Assembly: GCF_002007605.1 (NCBI RefSeq)
Contig: NZ_CP019799.1
Span: forward strand, 1,674,001 to 1,738,000
Reading direction: 5' to 3'
Origin: Cellvibrio sp. PSBB023
Lineage (GTDB): Bacteria > Pseudomonadota > Gammaproteobacteria > Pseudomonadales > Cellvibrionaceae
Length of the DNA stretch: 64,000 nt
The notes under the pieces were generated by a model that saw only the letters and a list, made by a program, of their open reading frames with translations, searched no databases and had not been told where the DNA came from. Below, piece after piece: positions 28,923-38,386 of the stretch; the stretch's first letter is position 1; each line of letters begins with the position of its first letter. A program made the translations under genes and the position numbers.

Positions 28923-29258
28923 ATGAACGGTTTATTTTTAGATTCTGCAATAAAATCAATCGCAAGATACTTGGTAAAGCTCGAAAAACTCGTTAGCTCA
29001 AAATACGATGGCAATGTGCGTATCAAAGAAGAAATTGAATTGTTAAATCAACAATATGGGTTCGTTGATGTTGAGCATGTTTCTGCTTTTGTAAATGACA
29101 TATATCGCATGTATGAATTTGAGCGAAATCGAGAGCTAACGTCTATTGATTCTATGGCGTATGCTAAATTTAAATGGGATTTAGCTACAGGAGTTAATGA
29201 CCTGCAAAGACTGAAGAATGAACTGCATCAGGAACTTGCTGCACTAAACACCCCATAA
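28923..29258 (+). CDS. Hypothetical protein (111 aa)
   Basis: No family is recognised. The protein is charged and mostly helical, with an N-terminal helix (SAIKSIARYLVKLEKLVSS), a central acidic region and a C-terminal coiled-coil-like helix (VNDLQRLKNELHQELAAL). There is no signal peptide or membrane segment. Its codon use is A+T-rich like the neighbouring orphan genes, unlike the flanking core genes. The ATG is preceded by GAGGGCGGCTT, a usable ribosome-binding site. Confidence 0.6.
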   Translation: MNGLFLDSAIKSIARYLVKLEKLVSSKYDGNVRIKEEIELLNQQYGFVDVEHVSAFVNDIYRMYEFERNRELTSIDSMAYAKFKWDLATGVNDLQRLKNELHQELAALNTP

Positions 29259-29345
29259 TAAATTCACTAGTTAAGTGCATCTGCTTTTTTTGCTAAAACC
29301 AGCAGCAAAAAACATGTAAATTTTTTCATTTATATAGGAAAGAAT

Positions 29346-29618
29346 ATGGAACAGCTTCAGTTTGAAAGACGTATCGATCAAGTTTTGGCACAAGCTAATG
29401 AATTTGGAATTTTAATAATCTGTTCTTGGTCAATTCCTATCCCTAAAGCTAAAGCCATTGAATACGTCAAAAACTATGGGAGTGATGCAAACCATGGTTT
29501 TTTTGAACAAGAAAATGTTGTAATTCTTAGTCATAACGGTGGGAAAATAACATTCACTCATCAAGAGGCAGATGCTATTGTTGGATTAATTAGGACTGCA
29601 TATTCCGAAGCTAGATAG
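29346..29618 (+). CDS. Hypothetical protein (90 aa)
   Basis: Not recognised. The small soluble protein begins EQLQFERRIDQVLAQANEFG, then a hydrophobic strand ILIICSWSIPI, and ends with a helix EADAIVGLIRTAYSEAR. The ATAGGAAAGAAT ahead of the ATG gives a reasonable start. It shares the A+T-rich composition and the strand of its neighbours. Confidence 0.55.
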   Translation: MEQLQFERRIDQVLAQANEFGILIICSWSIPIPKAKAIEYVKNYGSDANHGFFEQENVVILSHNGGKITFTHQEADAIVGLIRTAYSEAR

Positions 29619-29682
29619 TGCAACCAAATCTTATCCTTGATGCACCATTTTAGATATTAACTCTACGAACAACGTTAAATAT

Positions 29683-30510
29683 ATGGAAAAAAAAGAAGTC
29701 AGTCTTGGTCGAACTGAAGAGTTTATCTTTTTTGATTTGGCCGTTCTAAAGCAGAAAGATAAATGGGGCAAGTACTGTCGAGTGATTGCAAATGCAATGA
29801 GTGCTATTCCTTGGGTCGGTACTATTTTTTCTGCGGCAGCAGCTGTTCATGGAGAAAAGGAGCAAGGGAAAGTAAATGAGCTGTATGAAGAATGGCTGAA
29901 AGTGCATAAAGAAAAAGTTCAATACTTAATGATGACCTTAGATGAAGTTGCGGATCGTTTAGAGTCTGTTCATGAGGATTACGAGGTACGAATTCAATCT
30001 GATGAATATTTGGCGTTAGTGCGCCGAGCTTTTAGGTCATGGGATGAGGCGGAAACTCATGAAAAACGGGAGTATGTTGTTAACCTAATATCTAATGCGG
30101 CAGCATCAAATTTATGTCCTGATGATCAAATTCGTTTGTTTAATGACTGGCTTGATACCTACCATGAGATACATTTCAAGGTAATACGCGCGATATACCA
30201 GAAACCTGGAATCACTCGATTAGGAATATGGACTTCGGTTAGTCAAACTATTCCGCGAGAAGATAGCGCGGAGGCGGATCTTTTTCGGCTTTTAATACGG
30301 GATTTAAGTACCGGTGGTGTAATTAGACAACACCGCCAAACTACATATGACGGTCGCTTTATAAAGAGCACAAGCAAATCGTCTAGCAGTTCAAGCACTA
30401 TGGAGTCCGCTTTTGAAAATAAAAAGCAATATGAGCTGACGGAGCTGGGATCTCAGTTTGTGCATTACACGATGAATCAAGTAGTTAAGCGATTAAGTGG
30501 TGTTACTTAA
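29683..30510 (+). CDS. Hypothetical protein with hydrophobic helix and long helical bundle; possible membrane-active effector
   Basis: The 275-residue protein has no annotated family that I can name. Near residue 36 it has a short hydrophobic, Gly/Pro-containing helix, AMSAIPWVGTIFSAAAAV, without a signal peptide. Helices rich in Glu/Lys follow (VNELYEEWLKVHKEKVQYLM), then EYLALVRRAFRSWDEAETHEKREYVVNLI. That second pattern recurs in phage-defence and prophage proteins of unknown function. A C-terminal winged-helix-like part (HEIHFKVIRAIYQKPGITR, LTELGSQFVHYTM) is interrupted by a serine run (SKSSSSSS). A defence role is inference from pattern and location only. Confidence 0.6.
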   Translation: MEKKEVSLGRTEEFIFFDLAVLKQKDKWGKYCRVIANAMSAIPWVGTIFSAAAAVHGEKEQGKVNELYEEWLKVHKEKVQYLMMTLDEVADRLESVHEDYEVRIQSDEYLALVRRAFRSWDEAETHEKREYVVNLISNAAASNLCPDDQIRLFNDWLDTYHEIHFKVIRAIYQKPGITRLGIWTSVSQTIPREDSAEADLFRLLIRDLSTGGVIRQHRQTTYDGRFIKSTSKSSSSSSTMESAFENKKQYELTELGSQFVHYTMNQVVKRLSGVT

Positions 30511-30568
30511 TTGGCTATTTTGTGTTTGTAAGTTTTGTCAGCCAATGTAAATACGAGGGGAAGTTGAA

Positions 30569-30766
30569 ATGGACAAAAAATTTGAAGTTGGTGATGTAGT
30601 TAAGTTAAAGTCAGGCGGATCGAGCATGACTGTTGAGCAGGTAAGTGATGATAATGTTTCGTGTGTTTGGCATGAGGGCAAGAAAACTCATCGCGATACA
30701 TTCAATACGAAAACGCTCGTGCACTATACAACTAGTGTTGGTGCTATCAGTATTTCAAGAATCTAG
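30569..30766 (+). CDS. DUF2158/YodC-like small protein
   Basis: The 65-residue protein has the compact beta-fold pattern of the DUF2158 family: FEVGDVVKLKSGGSSMTVEQ, then VSCVWHEGKKTHRDTFNTKTL. Members such as E. coli YodC are soluble and of unknown function, and are often found on accessory or phage-derived DNA. The ATG follows GAGGGGAAGTTGAA. A terminator-like hairpin follows the stop. Confidence 0.75.
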   Translation: MDKKFEVGDVVKLKSGGSSMTVEQVSDDNVSCVWHEGKKTHRDTFNTKTLVHYTTSVGAISISRI

Positions 30767-30781
30767 AGCTATTCAATATAT

Positions 30782-30842
30782 AGGTGACAAGCCTCATTAC
30801 TTGTGTGGCAAATAAATGAATACTGAGGTTGTCACCTTTTTT
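30782..30842 (+). terminator. Terminator of the DUF2158 gene
   Basis: AGGTGACAAGCCTCA (30782-30796) pairs, with one bulge, with TGAGGTTGTCACCT (30824-30837), followed by a T run to 30842. The loop is long (about 27 nt), but the stem and T tract fit a plus-strand terminator. Confidence 0.6.
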
Positions 30843-30871
30843 AAAGAACATTCGAAGAAATACCTTTAAGT

Positions 30872-30921
30872 CTGATAAAAAAATCCCGCTCCGGAAAAAC
30901 CGCAGCGGGATTTTTTATCAG
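30872..30921 (-). terminator. Bidirectional terminator downstream of nfuA
   Basis: CTGATAAAAAAATCCCGCT (30872-30890) pairs with AGCGGGATTTTTTATCAG (30904-30921). T runs are present on both strands. It ends nfuA on the minus strand and backs up the plus-strand accessory transcripts. Confidence 0.9.
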
Positions 30922-30939
30922 GATCACGCCAGTGATCAA

Positions 30940-31527
30940 CTACATATAAGCGTTAGAGCGATCCGTGTGATCGGTAACATCGCGAATACCTTTCAGCTCC
31001 GGCAGCTTATCCATCAACTGTACTTCAATGCCCTGCTTCAGGGTAATCGCTACAGAACCGCAGCCCTGGCAACCACCACCAAACTTTAATACGGCGATCA
31101 TATCCTCTGTAATTTCCACCAAACTGACATTGCCGCCGTGGGAAGCAAGGCTGGGGTTTACATCGTTATACAACACATAATTGATGCGATCTTCCAATGG
31201 GCTATCGTCAGTCACACGCGGCATTTTGGAGTTAGGAGCCCGAATCGTCAGTTGGCCGCCCATACGGTCAGGTGAGTAATCCACCTTGGCATCTTCCAGA
31301 AACGGCAGGCTGCGCTCTTCAAAATAGGCTTTGAAACCCTTGAGCGGCACAATCACATCACCTTCTTTTTCCTCGCCCGGGCGACAGTAAGCAATGCAAG
31401 TTTCTGCATTGGGGGTGCCAGGGTTAGCCACGAACATGCGGATGCCAATGCCATCATTGTCTTTCTGCTTGTCGAGCAATTCTTTCAGGTAATCTTGAGC
31501 GGATTCGGTGATATCGACGTTAACCAT
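30940..31527 (-). CDS. nfuA: Fe-S biogenesis protein NfuA
   Basis: The 195-residue protein has an N-terminal degenerate A-type domain ([18 protein letters not shown]) and a C-terminal Nfu domain with the cluster-binding CQGCGS near residue 151 and [19 protein letters not shown]. It carries [4Fe-4S] clusters to target enzymes, mostly under oxidative stress or iron limitation. ATG 31527 follows AAAGG and matches the family N-terminus; an extension 66 nt upstream is unlikely. Length matches E. coli NfuA (191). It is divergent from metH. Confidence 0.95.
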   Translation of the reverse strand: MVNVDITESAQDYLKELLDKQKDNDGIGIRMFVANPGTPNAETCIAYCRPGEEKEGDVIVPLKGFKAYFEERSLPFLEDAKVDYSPDRMGGQLTIRAPNSKMPRVTDDSPLEDRINYVLYNDVNPSLASHGGNVSLVEITEDMIAVLKFGGGCQGCGSVAITLKQGIEVQLMDKLPELKGIRDVTDHTDRSNAYM

Positions 31528-31874
31528 ATAAACCTTTCTGCGAAATCTGTGGGAACCACACGTACTTACGAACAAACGTCGAATAAAGTACAAATAATAC
31601 CCGATTAATTTACTCGGGTATTCTACTGCAAACTGCGCCAGCAGGCACTAGCAGAGCCCGAAAAGAAGCCGCTAAATTTCTATTGCCCCTATAGCCAATG
31701 CCTAACGCGCCCATAACATAGGGAAAAACTGCCCCAGATACCGCCTATCCCTGCGGAATACGCGCCCTGTAGCGTCTTTTCTGCTAGAATTTGCGCCAAT
31801 TTTCTATATCAATCTTTTTTGATATTGCCTGACAAAACCTGTCATCGCGGCAATTTTCTCTCTATAGGTTTTCC
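31528..31874 (+). promoter_or_regulatory. nfuA-metH intergenic region with leader hairpins
   Basis: This 347-nt stretch holds no gene. Close to metH two hairpins follow one another: ATATCAA/TTGATAT (31806-31812 with 31819-31825) and a second one in which ATTGCC (31824-31829) pairs with GGCAAT (31849-31854) around an inner TGACA/TGTCA. The stems share two bases, so they could compete. TAGAAT at 31785-31790 could be a -10 box. I see no cobalamin, SAM or SAH riboswitch signature. Confidence 0.4.
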
Positions 31875-34800
31875 ATGACGATTCCAGCTCCGCTCAAAAC
31901 CCGCATAGACGCACTGAATGACGCCATTACCCAACGCATCCTGATTCTGGATGGTGGTATGGGCACCATGATCCAAAGCTATAAGCTGCAGGAGGCGGAT
32001 TATCGCGGCGCGCGCTTTGCGGATTACCATATGGATATCGCCGGCAATAACGACTTGCTCAGCATCACCAAACCGGAAGTGATCCGCGAGATCCAGCGCG
32101 CCTACCTTGAAGCCGGCGCGGACATTCTGGAAACCAACACCTTCAACTCCACGCGTATTTCCATGGCCGATTACGACATGGAAGAGCTGAGCTTCGAGCT
32201 GAACTTTGCCTCCGCAAAACTCGCGCGCGAACTTTGCGACGAATTCACCGCACGCAATCCCGCCAAACCACGTTTTGTTGCCGGTGTACTCGGGCCAACC
32301 AGCCGCACCTGTTCTATTTCGCCGGATGTAAATGATCCCGGCGCGCGCAACGTGACCTTTGATCAGCTCGTTGAAAACTATCTGGAATCGATGGACGGTT
32401 TGGTCAAGGGCGGTGCCGATATTATTTTGATCGAAACTATTTTCGATACGCTCAATGCGAAAGCCGCGGTGTTTGCAGTAAAACGCTATTTTGATAACGT
32501 CGGTTTTGAATTGCCGATTATGATTTCCGGCACTATTACCGATGCCTCCGGCCGCACACTCTCTGGCCAAACCACAGAAGCCTTTTACAACTCTCTCGCC
32601 CATGCTCGCCCACTCAGCATGGGTTTGAACTGTGCACTGGGTGCAAAAGAATTACGTCAGTACGTACAAGAATTGTCGCGCGTTGCGAATTGTTTTGTAA
32701 GCGCGCACCCCAACGCCGGTTTGCCCAATGAATTTGGCGAGTACGACCAAACTGCACAAGAGATGGTGGATATTGTTGAAGAATTTGCGGCAAGCGGATT
32801 TTTAAATATTATCGGCGGCTGCTGCGGTACCACACCCGCGCATATCAAAGCACTCGCTGATGTGATGAGCAAATACGCTCCGCGCAAAATTCCTGATATC
32901 GAACCAGCATGCCGTCTCTCTGGTTTAGAGCCGTTCAACATCACTAAAGATTCGTTATTCGTAAACGTCGGCGAACGCTGTAACGTTACCGGTTCTGCAC
33001 GCTTCAAAAAATTAATTGTAGAAGAAGATTATTCCACCGCACTCGAAGTGGCACTGGAGCAAGTGGAAAACGGTGCGCAGGTAATCGATATCAACATGGA
33101 CGAAGGCATGCTTGATGCTGAAAAAGCCATGGTGCGTTTTTTGAATTTAATTGCCGGTGAACCGGATATCGCCCGCGTACCGATTATGGTGGATTCATCT
33201 AAATGGGATGTGATCGAAGCTGGCTTGAAATGTATTCAAGGCAAACCGATTGTAAACTCCATCAGTTTAAAAGAAGGCGAAGAAGAGTTTCTGCAAAAAG
33301 CCAAACTCTGTATGCGCTACGGTGCCGCCGTAGTCGTAATGGCATTTGATGAAACTGGCCAAGCCGATACTATGGCGCGTAAAAAAGAAATTTGTGAGCG
33401 CTCTTATCGCACGCTGGTCGACAAACTGGATTTCCCACCCGAAGACATTATTTTCGATCCAAATATTTTTGCGGTCGCCACCGGTATTGAAGAGCACAAC
33501 AATTACGCGGTCGATTTTATTGAAGCCACCCGTTGGATTCGCACCAACCTGCCTCACGCAGGTGTAAGCGGTGGTGTGTCCAACGTGTCCTTCTCGTTCC
33601 GTGGCAACAACCCGGTGCGTGAGGCGATTCACTCGGTATTTTTGTACCACGCGATTAAAGCCGGCATGAACATGGGTATCGTTAACGCCAGCCAGTTGGC
33701 GGTGTACGACGATTTACCGCAAGAATTAAAAGACAAAGTTGAAGATGTAATCCTCAACCGTCACAGCGGCGGCACTGAGGCACTGCTCGATATCGCCGAT
33801 AAATATCGTGGCGATGGCTCAACCGGTGAAGCGAAAGAAGATGCCGAATGGCGCTCACTGCCGATTGCAAAACGCATTGAACACTCTCTGGTAAAAGGGA
33901 TTTCAACCCATATCGTTGAAGACACCGAAGAAGCGCGCCAACACTATCCTCGCCCACTCGATGTAATCGAAGGCCCACTCATGGATGGTATGAATGTGGT
34001 GGGTGATTTATTCGGCGCCGGTAAAATGTTTTTGCCACAAGTGGTGAAATCCGCGCGCGTCATGAAGCAATCCGTTGCCTATTTGCAACCCTTTATCGAA
34101 GCCGAGAAAACCGAAGCCTCAAAACCGAATGGCAAAATTTTGATGGCTACCGTAAAAGGCGATGTACACGACATCGGCAAAAATATTGTCGGCGTAGTGT
34201 TGCAGTGCAACAACTTTGAAGTGGTTGATCTTGGGGTAATGGTACCCTGCGATAAAATTCTGGACACCGCCATCGAACAAAACTGCGACATCATCGGCCT
34301 ATCAGGTTTGATCACACCATCGCTGGACGAAATGGTATTTGTCGCGCGCGAAATGGAGCGTAAAGGCATTAACAAACCGCTAATGATCGGCGGCGCTACC
34401 ACCTCCAAAGCACACACTGCGGTAAAAATTGATCCAGTATTTAAACTCAACCAAGTAGTCTACGTTGCGGATGCTTCACGCGCCGTAGGTGTCGCCAGCA
34501 CATTACTGTCTGACGAACTGCGCCCCAAATTTGTGGAAGACCTCAAGCAAGAGTATATAGAGGTACGCGAGCGCAACGCCAACCGCAAACCACGCGGCAC
34601 AGTGCGTTCCTACCCCGAAGCTATCGCCAAAGGGCTAAAACTGAATTGGGATAATTACACCCCACCAGCTCCTGCATTTACCGGCGTAAAAGTATTTGAA
34701 GATTACGATTTAAATACACTGGTGGATTTTATCGACTGGACGCCGTTTTTCATCAGTTGGGATCTCGTCGGGAAATACCCCAAAATACTAGAGGATGAAA

Positions 34801-35609
34801 TTGTAGGCGAAGCCGCACGCAATTTATTTGCCGATGCACAACAGATGTTGCGTAAATTGATCGATGAAAAGCTGATTCGCGCCAACGGCGTGATTGGCTT
34901 CTGGCCAGCGAATACGATCAACAGCGATGACATCGCCGTATATGATGCGGATGGAAAGCAAATCAATACTTTGCACCACATCCGCCAGCAGCATTTAAAA
35001 CAAGGCATGGAATCGCGCCCGCATTATTCACTCGCGGATTTTGTTGCACCGAAAGAAACCGGCAAACAGGATTACATCGGCGGCTTTGCGGTCACTACCG
35101 GCATAGGCGCAGAAGAACTCGCCAAGCAATATCAAGACGCAGGCGATGACTACAACAGCATCATGGTAAAAGCCCTCGCCGACCGCTTGGCTGAAGCCTT
35201 TGCCGAACACATGCATCAACGCGTGCGCAAAGAATTCTGGGGCTACGATCGCGATGAAAATCTATCCAACGAAGATTTAATCAAAGAACAATACAAAGGC
35301 ATCCGCCCTGCCCCCGGTTATCCCGCCTGCCCGGATCACACCGAAAAAACGCAATTATTTAAATTGTTGGACGGCGAGAAAAATACCGGCATCACACTGA
35401 CTGAGCATTTTGCGATGCTGCCAACTGCAGCAGTGTCTGGTTGGTATTTCGCGCATCCGCAAGCGGAGTATTTCAATACCGGCAAGATTGAGAAAGATCA
35501 GGTTGAGAGTTTGGCGCAGCGTAAGGGAGTTAGTATACAGGAGATTGAAAGATGGATGAGTCCGGTGTTGGCTTATGAGCCGGGTGCTGGCGAACAACAA
35601 GACATCTAA
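31875..35609 (+). CDS. metH: Cobalamin-dependent methionine synthase
   Basis: The 1244-residue protein has the four MetH modules. The homocysteine-binding barrel carries zinc ligands in GLNCALG (about 251) and [10 protein letters not shown] (about 313). The folate-binding barrel has [14 protein letters not shown] near 360 and [19 protein letters not shown]. The cobalamin domain has the lower-ligand [11 protein letters not shown] (about 763) and [13 protein letters not shown]. The SAM-binding reactivation domain has [12 protein letters not shown] near 1135. It methylates homocysteine with methyl-tetrahydrofolate. Only weak ribosome-binding sequence (TAGG) precedes the ATG. A GIY-YIG gene follows after 16 nt. 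Confidence 0.98.
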   Translation: MTIPAPLKTRIDALNDAITQRILILDGGMGTMIQSYKLQEADYRGARFADYHMDIAGNNDLLSITKPEVIREIQRAYLEAGADILETNTFNSTRISMADYDMEELSFELNFASAKLARELCDEFTARNPAKPRFVAGVLGPTSRTCSISPDVNDPGARNVTFDQLVENYLESMDGLVKGGADIILIETIFDTLNAKAAVFAVKRYFDNVGFELPIMISGTITDASGRTLSGQTTEAFYNSLAHARPLSMGLNCALGAKELRQYVQELSRVANCFVSAHPNAGLPNEFGEYDQTAQEMVDIVEEFAASGFLNIIGGCCGTTPAHIKALADVMSKYAPRKIPDIEPACRLSGLEPFNITKDSLFVNVGERCNVTGSARFKKLIVEEDYSTALEVALEQVENGAQVIDINMDEGMLDAEKAMVRFLNLIAGEPDIARVPIMVDSSKWDVIEAGLKCIQGKPIVNSISLKEGEEEFLQKAKLCMRYGAAVVVMAFDETGQADTMARKKEICERSYRTLVDKLDFPPEDIIFDPNIFAVATGIEEHNNYAVDFIEATRWIRTNLPHAGVSGGVSNVSFSFRGNNPVREAIHSVFLYHAIKAGMNMGIVNASQLAVYDDLPQELKDKVEDVILNRHSGGTEALLDIADKYRGDGSTGEAKEDAEWRSLPIAKRIEHSLVKGISTHIVEDTEEARQHYPRPLDVIEGPLMDGMNVVGDLFGAGKMFLPQVVKSARVMKQSVAYLQPFIEAEKTEASKPNGKILMATVKGDVHDIGKNIVGVVLQCNNFEVVDLGVMVPCDKILDTAIEQNCDIIGLSGLITPSLDEMVFVAREMERKGINKPLMIGGATTSKAHTAVKIDPVFKLNQVVYVADASRAVGVASTLLSDELRPKFVEDLKQEYIEVRERNANRKPRGTVRSYPEAIAKGLKLNWDNYTPPAPAFTGVKVFEDYDLNTLVDFIDWTPFFISWDLVGKYPKILEDEIVGEAARNLFADAQQMLRKLIDEKLIRANGVIGFWPANTINSDDIAVYDADGKQINTLHHIRQQHLKQGMESRPHYSLADFVAPKETGKQDYIGGFAVTTGIGAEELAKQYQDAGDDYNSIMVKALADRLAEAFAEHMHQRVRKEFWGYDRDENLSNEDLIKEQYKGIRPAPGYPACPDHTEKTQLFKLLDGEKNTGITLTEHFAMLPTAAVSGWYFAHPQAEYFNTGKIEKDQVESLAQRKGVSIQEIERWMSPVLAYEPGAGEQQDI

Positions 35610-35625
35610 ATATTAGGATTTTTAT

Positions 35626-36507
35626 ATGCAATTCGGAAGAAAGGTCACAGTTTATTTAGCCGATGCCTCTCCTTCAGGTATACGCCATGTGGAAATAGCA
35701 AATTGGTCTGGGCAAGCAGTTGCTTGCCCACGAAGCAGGCTTGTGGAATTAAAAGATTGGCATGAAGCTCAAAGGCCGGGGGTCTATTTTTTATTTGAAA
35801 AGCAAACAGCTGAAGTGGGTGACAAAGTTTATGTTGGTGAATCGGAGAATGTCGTTAAAAGACTGACTCAACAAGATAAAGATCAGGAGTTTTGGAATGA
35901 GGTAATCATTTTCACGAGCAAAGATGAAAACTTGACTAAAGCACATATCAAATATCTTGAATCGCGTATTACCAGCCTAGCGAAAATCGCTGACAGATAT
36001 AAAATTGAAAATGGCAACACCCCTACCGAATCACTTCTTCCTCGCTCAGATAAAGACGCAATGGAAGAATTTATCCATAATCTTAAAATCGTATTAGGTA
36101 CTTTAGGCCATAAAGTTCTTGAGCCAATAAAAATACAATCATCTCAAGCGAGCACCTCAACACTAAGCCAATATATATTTAGTTTTACTGTAAAAGGATT
36201 ATTGGCAAAAGGTCAGCAAACAGATGATGGATTCGTACTATTTAAGAACTCGCAAGTTTCAGATCTATTCAACCCCAGCATGCCAGGAAAACTAGCGCAA
36301 CTTAAGGAAGATTGGGTAAAAGATGGAACGTTAACTAAAACCGAAAACCATTACCTTTTAACTAAAGATTTACTACTCAGCTCGTCATCTTATGCAGCCG
36401 CATTAGTCGCAGGAACAGCAAGATCAGGCCCACAAAGCTGGCTTAATGACAATGGAGATTCGCTAAAAATTATTGAAGAAATATTATTAAAAAGCGCAGA
36501 AAGTTAA
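35626..36507 (+). CDS. GIY-YIG nuclease-fold protein with C-terminal DUF4357
   Basis: The 293-residue protein carries a GIY-YIG domain near residues 50-110 (GVYFLFEKQ, then KVYVGESENVVKRL, with a conserved-type Glu in YLESRI) and a C-terminal DUF4357 segment (SSSSYAAALVAGTARSGPQSW). This pairing is found in small nuclease-like proteins on accessory DNA and beside restriction systems. Substrate and role are unknown. It starts 16 nt after metH in the same direction, so it may be read from the metH promoter, but its A+T-rich composition suggests later acquisition. Confidence 0.8.
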   Translation: MQFGRKVTVYLADASPSGIRHVEIANWSGQAVACPRSRLVELKDWHEAQRPGVYFLFEKQTAEVGDKVYVGESENVVKRLTQQDKDQEFWNEVIIFTSKDENLTKAHIKYLESRITSLAKIADRYKIENGNTPTESLLPRSDKDAMEEFIHNLKIVLGTLGHKVLEPIKIQSSQASTSTLSQYIFSFTVKGLLAKGQQTDDGFVLFKNSQVSDLFNPSMPGKLAQLKEDWVKDGTLTKTENHYLLTKDLLLSSSSYAAALVAGTARSGPQSWLNDNGDSLKIIEEILLKSAES

Positions 36508-36580
36508 CTTTTATATTGGGTATAGAATCGCTGTTGCGGTTCGTTCCTCACCAGCAACCTACCCGTACACGGAGAACGCT

Positions 36581-36802
36581 ATGACCAATCCAACAAATGA
36601 AGACCTGATTCAAGCATTAAAAATTGCCTTTTGTTATATGCCAAAAGCTATCGAAGTAAACAAATACGAATACGGTGATAGATACCAAACCGTGCTCGAC
36701 CATATTCAAACGGTGAGAGAAACCCTACTGATGAACGGCATAGACCCTGAAGAGGTTTATGGTGAGATAAATCCCGACATAACGCCTAATTCTTCTTATT
36801 GA
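36581..36802 (+). CDS. Hypothetical protein (73 aa)
   Basis: Not recognised. A short acidic soluble protein (NPTNEDLIQALKIAFCYMPK, then YGDRYQTVLDHIQTVRETLL and GIDPEEVYGEINPDI). The ATG at 36581 is preceded by ACACGGAGAACGCT, a sound ribosome-binding site, so a real gene is probable. It follows the GIY-YIG gene after about 70 nt. Confidence 0.6.
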   Translation: MTNPTNEDLIQALKIAFCYMPKAIEVNKYEYGDRYQTVLDHIQTVRETLLMNGIDPEEVYGEINPDITPNSSY

Positions 36803-36915
36803 TCGTTGGGTCGATAAGAAGATTCCGGCAATTCCCCAACTCACTGAACAATTAAAAATCCATCTTCCTACATCTTTTGTAAATTTTACTTTCGTTGTAA
36901 AAAATCCTACTGAAA

Positions 36916-36940
36916 AATGTAAATATTTATATTTTACATT
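36916..36940. promoter_or_regulatory. A+T-rich palindrome upstream of the outer-membrane protein gene
   Basis: AATGTAAA (36916-36923) and TTTACATT (36933-36940) are exact inverted 8-mers separated by nine A/T bases. The position, about 110 nt before the coding start at 37049, suits an operator for a dimeric regulator. No regulator can be named. Confidence 0.4.
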
Positions 36941-37048
36941 ATAGAAAAATCACCAAACCCGCAGAAAACCTGCTCATTTAATTGATTGGCATAGGGATTG
37001 CTATTTTGCTGTTGTACACCCAGCAAATCATTAAACGGAGATTACATT

Positions 37049-37636
37049 ATGTTCACTAAAACTTCTGCAATCCTGAGTCTTGCCATGATTTCTTCGGTTG
37101 CTGCTGCACAAACAGATTCAGAAGAAGGCAGTAATTGGCGATTACATCCTGAGTTTTCATTGGGTGCAGGTTATGGCCTTACCAAATTAAAGGATAATGA
37201 ATTCAAAGAGGATGAAGCAGCCAAAAAGATATTTGCTCTGGTTAAATTTAACGAATACATCGGCGTGGAAGCAGCCTATATCGATTTTGATAAAGCCGGA
37301 AATGATGTATTAACGCTAGATGCGGACGGTAAGTCTCTAGCAGTTATTCTGGAAGCACCGATAAACCAATATTTTTCGCTTTATGCCAAAGGCGGTCAAT
37401 TATGGTGGGATGCCGATGCTTCCATAGCAGCTATTAACGCCAGCGATAATTATGATGGTAACGAAGCATTTTGGGGTGGCGGTGCAAAATTCCGTTTGTC
37501 GGACAACCTTGATTTGCGTGTCGAATATGAGCGTTTCGATTTCAATATTTCACGCGATGAATTTGATGTGCTACAACAGGATGATATTGGTATGGATGTC
37601 GATTTTGCCAGTGTGAGTTTGCAGTTTACTTTTTAG
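37049..37636 (+). CDS. Outer-membrane beta-barrel protein (OmpA/OmpW-like porin fold)
   Basis: The 195-residue protein has a signal peptide (MFTKTSAILSLAMISSVAAA, cleavage before QTDSEEG) and alternating short strands typical of an 8-stranded barrel (FSLGAGYGLTKL, YIGVEAAYIDF, YFSLYAKGGQLWW, LDLRVEYERFDF) ending in aromatic FASVSLQFTF, the usual C-terminal Phe signal. There is no peptidoglycan-binding OmpA domain. Start 37049 follows AACGGAG. It is a single gene with a terminator after it and a palindrome before it. Ligand or role unknown. Confidence 0.8.
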   Translation: MFTKTSAILSLAMISSVAAAQTDSEEGSNWRLHPEFSLGAGYGLTKLKDNEFKEDEAAKKIFALVKFNEYIGVEAAYIDFDKAGNDVLTLDADGKSLAVILEAPINQYFSLYAKGGQLWWDADASIAAINASDNYDGNEAFWGGGAKFRLSDNLDLRVEYERFDFNISRDEFDVLQQDDIGMDVDFASVSLQFTF

Positions 37637-37660
37637 CAATAACCTATACCAGCATAGATG

Positions 37661-37684
37661 CAGTGGGAGCTTAGGCTTCCACTG
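37661..37684 (+). terminator. Hairpin downstream of the outer-membrane protein gene
   Basis: CAGTGGGAGC (37661-37670) pairs with GCTTCCACTG (37675-37684) through eight Watson-Crick pairs and two G-T pairs around a TTAG loop, followed by TTTGCTATT. The T tract is short. Confidence 0.55.
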
Positions 37685-37799
37685 TTTGCTATTAAGCACA
37701 ACCAATCACAGGCTACCGATATACTAGGTTGCATTCATTAAAAACACTACAATACGCACACTGACAACTCCCATTTTAATTGTATTTGAGCGTATCGCT

Positions 37800-38312
37800 A
37801 TGCCGCACAAGATTATAGGATTGGGCTCACCTAATGCCTGTATCAGGTTCTATATCACCAATCGCCCGCCGCTTGATGATTATCCCACCATGACAGAATT
37901 GCGCTGTTTAGCGATGGGCGAGCTAACACATATTGTGAAGCACAGCAGCAATCATTGGCGCAAAGCTTTTAATGTGTATGCGAAGCTGCTGTTTGATTGG
38001 CATCAATTACACGCACGCAATAATTTACCGCATAGCTGGCAAGAATATCGCGACCTTGAATTATTTCAGCCACACTCGCAAGAAGCCCTGCTTTTTAGTG
38101 CACCACTAGCTGATAAGACGTCGCCTGCTATTCATATCATCGCTGGGAAAACCTATGCAGCGCAGTTACCTTTACCGCCCCTGACCTGGTTAGATAATTA
38201 TTTTGCAATCAACAAAGAGGCGCGTTTGATTGTGGCGCCCTACCCGGATTATCGCCAACTGTCTAATGAACGTATTGCGCGGCTAATTACGCTAATGCAA
38301 GCACTTCAGTAA
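37800..38312 (+). CDS. Conserved hypothetical protein (170 aa)
   Basis: The soluble protein starts PHKIIGLGSPNACIRFYITN and contains MGELTHIVKHSSNHWRKAF, KLLFDWHQL, and a C-terminal NERIARLITLMQAL. It looks like an uncharacterised family shared among marine and soil gammaproteobacteria (perhaps DUF6942, not certain). No catalytic motif or signal peptide can be pointed out. The ATG directly follows CGTATCGCT without a strong ribosome-binding site. ybaK follows in the same direction after 74 nt. Confidence 0.65.
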   Translation: MPHKIIGLGSPNACIRFYITNRPPLDDYPTMTELRCLAMGELTHIVKHSSNHWRKAFNVYAKLLFDWHQLHARNNLPHSWQEYRDLELFQPHSQEALLFSAPLADKTSPAIHIIAGKTYAAQLPLPPLTWLDNYFAINKEARLIVAPYPDYRQLSNERIARLITLMQALQ

Positions 38313-38386
38313 ACCATGCTGCCCTCCCCTTACCCGAAGATTGGGATACACTAAGCACGAACATTTATTCATAGAATATTTTCTTT

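Noticed and set aside
31528..31874. Cobalamin or SAM/SAH riboswitch before metH
   Set aside because: No B12-box, SAM or SAH core motif could be found by eye; only simple hairpins are present.
31842..32603. A 253-codon open frame opposite the start of metH
   Set aside because: metH is certain in the other strand, and the frame gives a low-complexity His/Gly/Ala-rich product without domains.
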